From an uncultured Brevibacterium sp. (GTDB lineage Bacteria; Actinomycetota; Actinomycetes; Actinomycetales; Brevibacteriaceae): a stretch of 15,211 nucleotides of DNA. Positions 6,592 through 13,605 of the stretch are shown here, piece after piece. The translations under genes were made by a program, and so were the position numbers. The stretch's first letter is position 1; every line of letters begins with the position of its first letter. The notes under the pieces were generated by a model. The model saw only the letters and a list, made by a program, of their open reading frames with translations, searched no databases and was not told the DNA's origin. Where the stretch lies: contig CABTZE010000035.1 in assembly GCA_902489215.1 (NCBI GenBank), positions 1 through 15,211 of the forward strand, read 5' to 3'.

Positions 6592-8025
6592 TCAGCTGTT
6601 CTTCAGCGCGCTCCAGCGTTCGGCGTGATCGGCGGCAAGCTGGCGGGCCTGACCGATGTAGGTCTGCGGGCGCAGTTCCTTCAGACGCTCGGCGTCCTCC
6701 TCCGGCAGGCCCAGGCCGGCAGTGAATTCCTGCAGGTCAGCCTGGCCGATGCGGTGGCCGCGCGTGAGGTCCTTGAGCTTTTCGTAGGGGTTTTCCATGC
6801 CGGGAACACCGCGCAGGTAGGCCGCGCGCATGACCGACTGGACTGCTTCGCCGAGCACTTCCCAGTTGCCCTCGAGGTCGGCGTTGAGCTCTTCCTGGTT
6901 GATATCGAGCATCTTCAGGCCCTTGACCAGGTTGTTCATCGCAAGGATCGAGTGGCCGAACGCCACACCGATGTTGCGCTGCATGGTGGAGTCCGTCAGG
7001 TCGCGCTGCAGACGGCTGGTGACAAGCGTGTCAGCCAGAGTGTTCAGCAGAGCGCAGGACACTTCGAGGTTCGCTTCGGCGTTCTCAAAGCGGATGGGGT
7101 TGACCTTGTGCGGCATCGTCGACGAACCGGTAGCACCCTCAACGGGGATCTGCTTGAAGTAGTTCATCGAAATGTAGGTCCAGAAGTCCGTCGCCAGGTT
7201 GTGGGCGATCCGGTTGAACCTGTCGATGTCGGAGTACAGCTCCGCCTGGAAGTCGTGCGATTCAATCTGCGTGGTCAGCGGGTTGAACGTCAGGCCCAGG
7301 CGGTCTTCCACGAAGCTGCGGGCGATCTCCGGCCAGTCGGCGCCGGGGACCGCGACCGAGTGGGCAGCGTAGGTGCCGGTCGCACCATTGATCTTGCCCA
7401 GGTATACGGCGTCCTTGATCCGCTTGAACTGGCGGGCCAGACGGTGTGCGGTCACCGCGATTTCCTTGCCCATGGTGGTCGGCGTGGCCGGCTGACCGTG
7501 CGTGTGGGCGAGCATCGGAACATCTGCGAGTTCCTGCGCCATGTCCGTCAGCTGGTCGATGAGGGCTTCGGCCCGCGGCAGCCACTGGTTTTCCACCGCA
7601 CCCTTGAGCCCCAGGGCGTAGGACAGGTTGTTGATGTCTTCGGACGTGCAGCAGAAGTGCACGAACTCGCGCAGGTCATCCCCGCCCAGCTCAGCCAGAC
7701 GGTCCTTGATGACGTATTCGACGGCCTTGACGTCGTGCACCGTGACCTTCTCAATGTCCTTGAGCTTGGCAATCGTGTCGGCGTCAAAGTTCTCGACCAG
7801 ACCGCGCAGGCCGGCCTTCTCTTCTTCCGTCACAGCGCGCACACCGTCGATCACACCGTTTTCAGACAGGTGGATCAGCCACTCCACTTCGACGTGGATG
7901 CGGTCGCGGTTGAGTGCGGCCTCAGACAGGTAGTCGACGAGGCCCGCCGCATCGGCACGATAGCGGCCATCAAGCGGGCTCAGGGCAATAGCGGGGTCAA
8001 GATCAGCCAAAGTCACGCGAGTCAT
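6592..8025 (-). CDS. purB: Adenylosuccinate lyase
   Basis: This cytoplasmic purine-biosynthesis enzyme removes fumarate from SAICAR (to AICAR) and from adenylosuccinate (to AMP). It belongs to the fumarase/aspartase superfamily. The superfamily signature GSSTMPHKVNPIRFENAEAN lies at about 300-319, on the mobile loop with the catalytic Ser. The block THGQPATPTTMG at about 175-186 carries a catalytic His, and TSEDINN is at 127-133. The 477-residue length resembles the E. coli-like (longer) PurB type. The start is ATG at 8025, with a GATGGGG-like weak ribosome site. It lies 91 bases downstream of recQ on the same strand, with two hairpins between them, so it may be read through from recQ or have its own promoter. 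All active-site blocks are intact. Confidence 0.97.
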   Translation of the reverse strand: MTRVTLADLDPAIALSPLDGRYRADAAGLVDYLSEAALNRDRIHVEVEWLIHLSENGVIDGVRAVTEEEKAGLRGLVENFDADTIAKLKDIEKVTVHDVKAVEYVIKDRLAELGGDDLREFVHFCCTSEDINNLSYALGLKGAVENQWLPRAEALIDQLTDMAQELADVPMLAHTHGQPATPTTMGKEIAVTAHRLARQFKRIKDAVYLGKINGATGTYAAHSVAVPGADWPEIARSFVEDRLGLTFNPLTTQIESHDFQAELYSDIDRFNRIAHNLATDFWTYISMNYFKQIPVEGATGSSTMPHKVNPIRFENAEANLEVSCALLNTLADTLVTSRLQRDLTDSTMQRNIGVAFGHSILAMNNLVKGLKMLDINQEELNADLEGNWEVLGEAVQSVMRAAYLRGVPGMENPYEKLKDLTRGHRIGQADLQEFTAGLGLPEEDAERLKELRPQTYIGQARQLAADHAERWSALKNS

Positions 8026-8045
8026 AGCCCCATCATCCCACGTCT

Positions 8046-8069
8046 GCTCCGGTGCGATAGCGCCGGAGC
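8046..8069 (-). other. Hairpin in the purB leader
   Basis: GCTCCGGTGC (8046-8055) and GCGCCGGAGC (8060-8069) form a 10-bp stem with one wobble and a four-base loop, ending 20 bases before the purB start codon. It does not match a known purine riboswitch, and no T-run follows. It may be a leader structure or the second half of a recQ terminator pair. Confidence 0.45.
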
Positions 8070-8080
8070 CTGAGAGGGGC

Positions 8081-8107
8081 AGCGGGGCGGGGGGAGCCCG
8101 CCCCGCT
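8081..8107 (-). terminator. GC-rich hairpin after recQ, probable terminator
   Basis: AGCGGGGCGGG (8081-8091) and CCCGCCCCGCT (8097-8107) form a perfect 11-bp G/C stem with a 5-base loop, beginning 9 bases past the recQ stop. There is no U-tract, as is common for actinobacterial terminators. Efficiency is uncertain. Confidence 0.55.
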
Positions 8108-8116
8108 CAGCCGAGT

Positions 8117-9940
8117 TCAGGCCCCGGCGGCGATTTCGACGACCTCGGTTCCATACGCCTCGAGCTTTTTGTCGCCGACCCCGCTGACCTTCCGCAGAGC
8201 CGCCAGCGACTGCGGCTGGGCAATCGCAATGTGCATGAGCGCCGCGTCCGGGAACACCACGTAGGCGGGGACACCGGCGGTCGCCGCAGTGGTCTTCCGC
8301 CAGGCTCGCAGCCGGTTGAAGATCTCCTCCTGGTCTTCTGTCAGGTGGTACTTCCGCACACTCCCTGACGAGGCGGAGCTCGCCTTGGTCTGCCTCTTCG
8401 GCTTGGCCAGTTCGACCCTGACCTCACCGCGCAGCACCGGGTCGGCAGAAGAATCGACCATGAACACGCCGTATTCACCGACCGGCACGGTCCAGCCGCG
8501 GGCCGTGGTCTGCCTGAACACCGAACGCCACTGGGCTTCGCTCAGATCAGCGCCGATGCCCCACACCGACAGGCTCTTGTGGTCGGATTCGTCCGAGCGC
8601 GGGTTGTTCTTGCCGCGCAGCACATCGATGATCTGCCCCGTGCCGAACCGCTGACCGCGCTCGCGCTCCAAACGGATGATGGCCGACAGCAGCATCTGCA
8701 CCGCCACCGTGGCATCCCACGCCTGCGGAGGATGAAGGCACGTATCGCAGTTGCCGCACGGGCCGGATTCCTCGCCGAAGTACTGCAGAATCTGCTGACG
8801 GCGGCACGTGAGCGACTCACACAGGGCGAGCATCGAATCCAAGTGCCGGCTCAAGTTCTGTCGGTGCTGCGGCGAACCCTCCGACTGGCTGATCAGCCTG
8901 CGCAGGGCAACCACATCGCCTAAGCCGTACACCATCCACGCGGTCGCCGGCAGACCATCACGGCCGGCACGGCCCGTCTCCTGGTAATAGCCCTCAACGG
9001 ACTTCGGCAGATCCACGTGGGCAACAAAGCGCACATCCGGTTTGTCAATGCCCATGCCGAACGCAATCGTGGCGACCATGACAACGCCGTCCTCCCGTAG
9101 GAATCGGGCCTGCCGGGCCGAACGCTCCTCCTGCGGCAAACCCGCGTGATAGGCAAGCGCATCAATTCCCTGCTCACACAGGTAGTCCGCAAACTGCTCC
9201 GTCGACTTGCGCGACAGACAGTAGACAATGCCCGCCTCACCCGGATGCTCATCCTTGATCAGCTGCACCAGCTGCCGGCGCGGGGACGTCTTCTCCGCAA
9301 TCCGGTACTGAATGTTCGGCCGATCAAAACTCGAAACAAAATGGCGCGCCTCGCCCATGGCCAACCGCCGCGTCAGTTCATCATGGGCAGCCGGGGCGGC
9401 GGTTGCCGTCAGCGCGACACGCGGCACGGTGGGAAAACGCTCATGCAGAACCGACAAACCCAGGTAGTCAGTCCGAAAATCATGACCCCACTGGGATACA
9501 CAGTGCGCCTCATCAATGGCAAACAGCGAAACCTCTGTCTGCTCCAGTAGGCGCAGCGTCCTTTCCTGGACGAGCCTTTCGGGAGCCAAGTACAGAAGAT
9601 CCAAATCACCCGAGCGGAACCGGGCCTGCACTTCGTGAGCTTCTTCCGGGCTCAGGCTCGAATTGAGGTAGGCGGCCTTGACCCCGAGCGCCTCAAGGGC
9701 CACAACCTGGTCCTCCATGAGCGCGATGAGGGGCGAAATGACCACGCCGGTTCCGGGGCGTACGAGGGCCGGAATCTGGTAGCACAGCGATTTCCCGCCG
9801 CCGGTGGGCATGAGGACTACCGCGTCACCGCCTGTGCACAGGTGGTTGATGATCTCCTCCTGCTGCCCCCGAAACGACGAATAGCCGAAGACGGAATCGA
9901 GAACTTCGGCAGGGGTTCGCTGTTCGGCAGTCACGGGCAC
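8117..9940 (-). CDS. recQ: ATP-dependent DNA helicase RecQ
   Basis: This 3'-to-5' DNA helicase acts in recombination, repair and replication-fork restart. The order of domains is classical. Walker A MPTGGGKS is at 44-51, DEAH at 143-146, the RecQ-specific aromatic loop WGHDFR at 151-156, TAT at 178-180, and motif [12 protein letters not shown] at 320-329. The zinc subdomain has Cys379, Cys395, Cys398 and Cys401, followed by a winged helix at about 405-510. A Ser/Lys-rich linker at about 513-530 leads to a C-terminal HRDC domain at about 535-605. The length of 607 residues matches E. coli RecQ. The start is taken as GTG 9940; another GTG two codons later is equally possible, with GGA about 8 bases upstream of 9940. 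It is divergent from the WXG-like cassette and shares a control region containing two DnaA boxes. Confidence 0.97.
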   Translation of the reverse strand: MPVTAEQRTPAEVLDSVFGYSSFRGQQEEIINHLCTGGDAVVLMPTGGGKSLCYQIPALVRPGTGVVISPLIALMEDQVVALEALGVKAAYLNSSLSPEEAHEVQARFRSGDLDLLYLAPERLVQERTLRLLEQTEVSLFAIDEAHCVSQWGHDFRTDYLGLSVLHERFPTVPRVALTATAAPAAHDELTRRLAMGEARHFVSSFDRPNIQYRIAEKTSPRRQLVQLIKDEHPGEAGIVYCLSRKSTEQFADYLCEQGIDALAYHAGLPQEERSARQARFLREDGVVMVATIAFGMGIDKPDVRFVAHVDLPKSVEGYYQETGRAGRDGLPATAWMVYGLGDVVALRRLISQSEGSPQHRQNLSRHLDSMLALCESLTCRRQQILQYFGEESGPCGNCDTCLHPPQAWDATVAVQMLLSAIIRLERERGQRFGTGQIIDVLRGKNNPRSDESDHKSLSVWGIGADLSEAQWRSVFRQTTARGWTVPVGEYGVFMVDSSADPVLRGEVRVELAKPKRQTKASSASSGSVRKYHLTEDQEEIFNRLRAWRKTTAATAGVPAYVVFPDAALMHIAIAQPQSLAALRKVSGVGDKKLEAYGTEVVEIAAGA

Positions 9941-10062
9941 ACCCTATCCGTGTTGGTGTGGAGCGCGTGGCTCAGTGGCTGCCGGCTGTGGACAACCGCA
10001 GGCTTGTCCACAGGATGTCGCGGACTCTGGTGGCTGTGGGCGGCGGTGCGGAGGATCGGGCC
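9941..10062. promoter_or_regulatory. Divergent promoter region with inverted DnaA-box pair
   Basis: This 122-base gap separates the starts of recQ (-) and the WXG-like gene (+). At 9986-10013 a perfect 10-bp inverted repeat, CTGTGGACAA/TTGTCCACAG, with an 8-base spacer, contains two copies of TTGTCCACA, the preferred DnaA box of Streptomyces and mycobacteria, one on each strand (9987-9995 minus, 10004-10012 plus). The dyad centre (about 9999.5) is almost exactly mid-gap. GGAGG at 10050-10054 is the ribosome site of the rightward gene. No clear -10/-35 pair was identified. Confidence 0.7.
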
Positions 10063-10290
10063 ATGGACGAACTGCACGCAATGATGAAGCAATGGGAAGC
10101 CGTCAGCGCCGAATGGGCGGGGCTGGCACGGGCCGTCGCTGCAGCTGATCCCGACTACTGGGAGGGTGCGGCGGCTGAAGCCTTCCGCTGGCAGCTGCGG
10201 GAACGCGCGCGAGCCTGCTCTGAGGCTGAACGCATGGCGGGAGAGGTCGTACTCGCCTTTGCCGAGCACGTCAGGCAGGTGACGCCATGA
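10063..10290 (+). CDS. WXG100-like small helical protein
   Basis: This 75-residue protein has the layout of a WXG100/ESAT-6-like helical hairpin. The first amphipathic helix is about 1-28, the turn has Trp-Glu-Gly at 33-35 (DYWEGAAAEAFR), and a second long helix runs about 37-72. Such proteins form dimers and travel through, or accompany substrates of, ESX/type VII secretion systems. It is shorter than the usual 95-100 residues and has no C-terminal YxxxD/E, so a partner may carry the export signal. ATG 10063 is chosen because GGAGG lies 8 bases upstream. A longer GTG-start reading from 9958 would run through the DnaA boxes and looks non-protein-like. It overlaps the next gene by ATGA, the first of three coupled genes. 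No ESX machinery is in the window. Confidence 0.75.
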   Translation: MDELHAMMKQWEAVSAEWAGLARAVAAADPDYWEGAAAEAFRWQLRERARACSEAERMAGEVVLAFAEHVRQVTP

Positions 10291-10907
10291 CGTGGCTCGA
10301 TCTTGACCCTCGCGCTTTTGCCAGCTTGCCGCCGGACCTCGTGGCGCTCATGCCATACGGGGTCGTGCCGGCCCTCTTGGACCCAGATCTTGGGGAACCA
10401 ACTGACGAGGCGCCGGTTCCGGGGGAGGGGAGCGGCACCTCGTGCGTTGGTGGGGAGGGCTCTCCTCGAGAGCCCGTCGACGGTGCCGAACTTGCGTTCG
10501 CAGTGGCCTTCGCCTCGAGCCCCTTTGTCTTTTCCGCGTGTGCGTGCGGACCGCCGGGCACGCTTGTCATCCACGCGGTGTTCGACCCGGCAACCGCCGC
10601 GGTCATCGTACGTCGGGACAGGGGCGACGTGGGTACGGACGGTGTTCCGGCAGACCGGGGTGAGGCCGTGCGCGGGCGTCTGCTGCGGGGAACCTTCTGC
10701 GATCTGGGTGACCTCCCGCAGATATTCGGCGACATACTTGCCGCCGGCTACAGTGACGGCCTTTTTGCCGTGGGTGCGCTTACGCCTGAAGGCCAGCCGG
10801 GACATGTGTTTGAGCACGTCGAATTCACTGCCGCAGACCGTCCCGCTGCCACTGTCGCGGTTCTCGACGCAGCGCTCGCCGCGGCCTATGAATGGGTCGA
10901 ATCATGA
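10287..10907 (+). CDS. Hypothetical protein, middle gene of WXG/hydrolase cassette
   Basis: I do not recognise this 206-residue protein. Residues 1-36 are a Pro/Leu-rich N-terminus, and 37-65 are a low-complexity Gly/Pro/Glu/Ser linker encoded by a hairpin-like repeat. Residues 66-206 look like a compact alpha/beta domain with strands at 67-77 and 91-109, a helix-rich stretch at about 142-155, and a C-terminal helix ending YEWVES. There is no signal peptide and no transmembrane helix. Cys at 53, 84, 86 and 138 show no clear metal motif. Its start overlaps the WXG-like stop (ATGA) and its stop overlaps the hydrolase start (ATGA), so tight coupling and stoichiometry are implied. From position it could be an immunity protein or an EspG-like chaperone for the hydrolase, but no motif establishes either. 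The coding call is firm because of the overlaps and codon bias. Confidence 0.7.
   Translation: MTWLDLDPRAFASLPPDLVALMPYGVVPALLDPDLGEPTDEAPVPGEGSGTSCVGGEGSPREPVDGAELAFAVAFASSPFVFSACACGPPGTLVIHAVFDPATAAVIVRRDRGDVGTDGVPADRGEAVRGRLLRGTFCDLGDLPQIFGDILAAGYSDGLFAVGALTPEGQPGHVFEHVEFTAADRPAATVAVLDAALAAAYEWVES
10397..10451. repeat. Imperfect hairpin repeat inside a coding region, related to the purB terminator stem
   Basis: Arms 10397-10415 and 10433-10451 are inverted with 16 of 19 positions complementary, including the outer ACCAAC/GTTGGT. They share AACTGACGAGG (10400-10410) and AGCGGCACCTCGT (10431-10443) exactly with the terminator stem at 6515-6559. It encodes the low-complexity linker (about residues 38-55) of the middle cassette protein. 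Confidence 0.6.
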
Positions 10908-12310
10908 GGGTCATCGGCGGTGAGCGCGGGTTCGCTGCCCGGCTGGAGAACATTCGCAGTGCCGGTGGTGCGTTGGAAAGTCTGGGCGGCACCGTCGGAG
11001 ACCTCGTGCAGGCAACCCCACCGCCGCCGGGCATGAGCTCGCTGTTGGATTCGCCAGTGACGTGGGCGAAGGTTGAATACGCCTGCACTGCGTTCTTCAT
11101 GCGCACACGCGGGCTCAGTGACAGCATCGCGAAGCTCGGTACGCAGGCGCGGCTGGCAGCAGCAGGCTATGAAACGGCGGATTCCGCAGCCCGTGCGGCA
11201 CAGCAGATCGGCAGTTGGGCCGCCGGCTGGGGACTGGGTGTCGCAGTGCGGGTAACCGCGCCCCTATGGGCGGTGCCGGCAGTTATCGCAGCGTTGACAG
11301 CGGCCGGATGGATCGCGGCAGCAGACGGCCTCGTCACGCTCATCACCGGCAACAGCCCCGAGTTCGGCAAAAAGGCCATGGCCACAGCCCGCGGAATCTT
11401 TGAGCAGGCGCTGGCAGACAACACGGGCGCTTTCAGCAGAGTCCTCGATTCGGGACTTTCCGGTTTCGCCACCGGCCTGTTCGGATTGCCCCCGCTGCCT
11501 CCGATCACAGAGGCGATGCGCGCCGGACCGCTCACGCGCTCTCTTGCCACGACGGGCGAAGCCAGCGGAGCCTTCCCGACAGAACCGCCGGAGGTCCGCT
11601 CCCACAAGGCGACGCCCGGTGGGTCGCCGGGCTCCCTGTCCGGTTTGTACGAGCGTGAAGTCGCTGCGCACTCCGGACGCGACAACGGCAGGGTTCGGGT
11701 GGACGCCGTGCGCGGGCCGGACGGGAAGAAGCGCTACATCGTGTATGTGCCCGCAACAACTGACTGGAGTGTCAAGGGAGGGCGCAACACAACGGACACC
11801 GCCACGAACGTACAGACCATGGCCCAGCGCGAATCCGCCATGCGCCACGTGGTGAGGACGGCAATAAGGGAAAGCGGCATCGGGCCGGATGACGAAATCA
11901 TGCTCGTCGGCTACTCGCAGGGCGGGATCGTCGCCGCGTCACTTGCCGCTGACCCCGAGTTCCGCAAACAGGCGAACGTGAGGCAGGTGGTCACGGTCGG
12001 CAGTCCCATCGGGCGCTTCGACGTCGGCAACACCAAGGTGCTGTCCATCGAACAGGACCGGGACGTGATTCCGGTACTCGACGGCACTGACAACCCAGAC
12101 AAGCGCAGCTGGACCACCATCATCGCCGACTCCCCACCCGTCGACAGTCCGCTGGGCGCACACTCATCTGACGCGTACACTGAGGTCATCCGCGATCTCG
12201 AGAAGAGTCGACAGCCCGATGTTGTGCAGTTTTCGAAAGACAACCGTGATTTTCTGGACGGCGCGGTCGAAGAGTCACGCGAATTCGAAGGGGTCCGGAA
12301 GGAAAAATAA
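10904..12310 (+). CDS. Alpha/beta hydrolase with ESX-type helical N-terminus, putative secreted effector
   Basis: Residues 1-100 form an EspC/WXG-like helical region ending QARLAAAGYETADSAARA, which contains the type VII export pattern YxxxD (Tyr89, Asp93). Residues about 104-148 are strongly hydrophobic and glycine-rich, enough for one or two membrane helices. Residues 200-250 are a Pro/Gly/Ser linker. Residues 260-468 are an alpha/beta hydrolase: nucleophile elbow GYSQGG at 336-341 (Ser338), then QDRDVIP with Asp387 and GAHSSDAY with His420 as the likely triad. Substrate is unknown; lipid or ester is likely by family. The start ATG 10904 overlaps the upstream stop as ATGA; ATG 10892 in the same frame would add four residues and has no better ribosome site. 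No Sec signal peptide is seen. The module suggests a T7SS-exported lipase-like toxin or cell-envelope esterase; this is inference. Confidence 0.75.
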   Translation: MRVIGGERGFAARLENIRSAGGALESLGGTVGDLVQATPPPPGMSSLLDSPVTWAKVEYACTAFFMRTRGLSDSIAKLGTQARLAAAGYETADSAARAAQQIGSWAAGWGLGVAVRVTAPLWAVPAVIAALTAAGWIAAADGLVTLITGNSPEFGKKAMATARGIFEQALADNTGAFSRVLDSGLSGFATGLFGLPPLPPITEAMRAGPLTRSLATTGEASGAFPTEPPEVRSHKATPGGSPGSLSGLYEREVAAHSGRDNGRVRVDAVRGPDGKKRYIVYVPATTDWSVKGGRNTTDTATNVQTMAQRESAMRHVVRTAIRESGIGPDDEIMLVGYSQGGIVAASLAADPEFRKQANVRQVVTVGSPIGRFDVGNTKVLSIEQDRDVIPVLDGTDNPDKRSWTTIIADSPPVDSPLGAHSSDAYTEVIRDLEKSRQPDVVQFSKDNRDFLDGAVEESREFEGVRKEK

Positions 12311-12320
12311 GGCGCTTATC

Positions 12321-12349
12321 TTGGCATAGGTCGTCACTTCCGTTAGATT
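12321..12349 (+). promoter_or_regulatory. Sigma-70-type promoter of the pdh operon
   Basis: TTGGCA (12321-12326) and TAGATT (12344-12349) are separated by exactly 17 bases, a good match to the housekeeping consensus. Transcription would start near 12356, giving a leader of about 100 bases that includes the palindrome CCGAGCGCTCGG (12393-12404). It lies just past the stop of the hydrolase gene. Confidence 0.65.
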
Positions 12350-12365
12350 GTGTTCACAATGTGAA
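12347..12365. promoter_or_regulatory. Operator-like overlapping palindromes at the pdh promoter
   Basis: Two overlapping perfect dyads are present: ATTGTG-TT-CACAAT (12347-12360) and TTCACA-A-TGTGAA (12353-12365). They cover the -10 edge and the expected start site, a typical repressor position. The TGTGA/TCACA words recall CRP/GlxR sites, but the half-site order and spacing do not fit TGTGA-N6-TCACA, so a GntR-type or other repressor is as likely. Confidence 0.6.
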
Positions 12366-12456
12366 ACGCATCACCGACGCCTAGGCAAACAGCCGAGCGC
12401 TCGGTTGGTATGGCAAAGAGGCCACAAGCCACTCGGCCACGACTAGAGGAGAAGCT

Positions 12457-13605
12457 ATGACTTCGAATCTCGCAGGCAACACCAATACTGCACAAGATTC
12501 AGATCGTCCGATGATTCAGATGCTTTCGCCCGAAGGCAAGCGAGTTCGCTCCGGAGAGTACGATTCCTACGCCGCAGACCTCACTGGCGAGGACATGATG
12601 GAGTTCTACCGGGACATGGTGCTCATCCGTCGAGTAGACGCTGAGGGCAACGCCCTGCAGCGTCAGGGACAGCTGGGTCTGTGGGCACCGCTCAAGGGCC
12701 AGGAAGCCGCGCAGATCGGACTGGGTCGCGCACTGCGCAAACAGGACTTCGTATTCCCCACCTACCGTGAACACGGTCTGGCATGGTGCCGCGGGGTTGA
12801 ACCCGAAACGCTGCTCGGCATGTTCCGCGGCCAGCACCACGGCGGCTGGGACCCGCAGGAAAACCGCTTCCACACCTACACGATCGTCATCGGCTCGCAG
12901 GTTCTGCACGCCACCGGCTACGCCATGGGCGTGAAGTTCGACGGCGACGTCGCGACCGGCGACCTCGACCGCGACACCATCTCGGTCGCCTGCATGGGCG
13001 ACGGCGCAACCAGCCAGGGCGACGTTTCGGAGGGCCTTAACTTCGCAGCGGTCTTCCACGCACCCGTCCTGTTCTTCATTCAGAACAACCAGTTCGCCAT
13101 TTCGGAACCGAACTCCGCACAGATGGCAGCACCGCTGTTCAAGCGCGGAACAGGCTTCGGCGTGCCCGGTGTGCGCGTCGACGGCAACGACGTACTTGCC
13201 ATGTACTCCGTGGCGAAGGCCAGCGCTGATTCGATTCGCGCAGGCCTGGGCCCCATGCTGATCGAAGCGTTCACCTACCGCATGGGCGCACACACCACGG
13301 CTGACGACCCCACCAAGTACCGTTCGGACGCACTGACGGAATCGTGGCTCGAAAAGGACCCGATCGACCGGGTTCGCCGCTTCCTGCACCACGAGGACTA
13401 CGCCGACCAGAAGTTCTTCGATGAGATCGACGAAGAAGCCGATGCTCTTGCAGCCCGCATCCGCGCGGCCTGCATGGCCATGGAACCTCCGGCACCGTCA
13501 GAAATGTTCGACTCCGTGTTCGTTGAAAAGCACCCTCTCATCGAAGCCGAACAGCGCGAGTACCTCGAATACCTCGACTCGTTCGCAGAGGAAGGTGCAC
13601 TGTGA
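12457..13605 (+). CDS. pdhA: 2-oxoacid dehydrogenase E1 alpha subunit (pyruvate or branched-chain)
   Basis: This is the ThDP-binding alpha subunit of the heterotetrameric E1 that decarboxylates pyruvate or branched-chain 2-oxoacids and passes the acyl group to lipoyl-E2. The ThDP/Mg motif starts at GDG 181-183 and ends at NN 210-211. The loop YRMGAHTTADDPTKYR at about 274-289 carries the conserved His279. The N-terminal 45 residues are polar and probably flexible. The 382-residue length is typical. AGAGGAG lies just upstream of ATG 12457. The gene ends inside the E1 beta start (GTGA overlap) and is the first of at least three co-transcribed genes. Pyruvate versus branched-chain substrate cannot be settled from motifs. 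Many actinobacteria also have a homodimeric AceE-type pyruvate E1, which would favour the branched-chain option. Confidence 0.94.
   Translation: MTSNLAGNTNTAQDSDRPMIQMLSPEGKRVRSGEYDSYAADLTGEDMMEFYRDMVLIRRVDAEGNALQRQGQLGLWAPLKGQEAAQIGLGRALRKQDFVFPTYREHGLAWCRGVEPETLLGMFRGQHHGGWDPQENRFHTYTIVIGSQVLHATGYAMGVKFDGDVATGDLDRDTISVACMGDGATSQGDVSEGLNFAAVFHAPVLFFIQNNQFAISEPNSAQMAAPLFKRGTGFGVPGVRVDGNDVLAMYSVAKASADSIRAGLGPMLIEAFTYRMGAHTTADDPTKYRSDALTESWLEKDPIDRVRRFLHHEDYADQKFFDEIDEEADALAARIRAACMAMEPPAPSEMFDSVFVEKHPLIEAEQREYLEYLDSFAEEGAL

Noticed and set aside
6625..8073. 482-codon open frame antisense to purB
   Set aside because: It arises from GC-biased third positions of purB; the product is low in recognisable motifs and rich in Val/Arg/Asp as expected of a shadow.
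9962..10020. tRNA-like GTGGCTCAGTGGC stretch
   Set aside because: It resembles a tRNA D-arm start, but there is no anticodon stem, TTCRA arm or acceptor pairing downstream; the region is explained by the DnaA-box dyad.
9958..10062. N-terminal extension of the WXG-like gene from GTG 9958
   Set aside because: It would translate the inverted DnaA boxes and ignore GGAGG placed 8 bases before ATG 10063; the extension is Arg-rich and unlike the WXG family.
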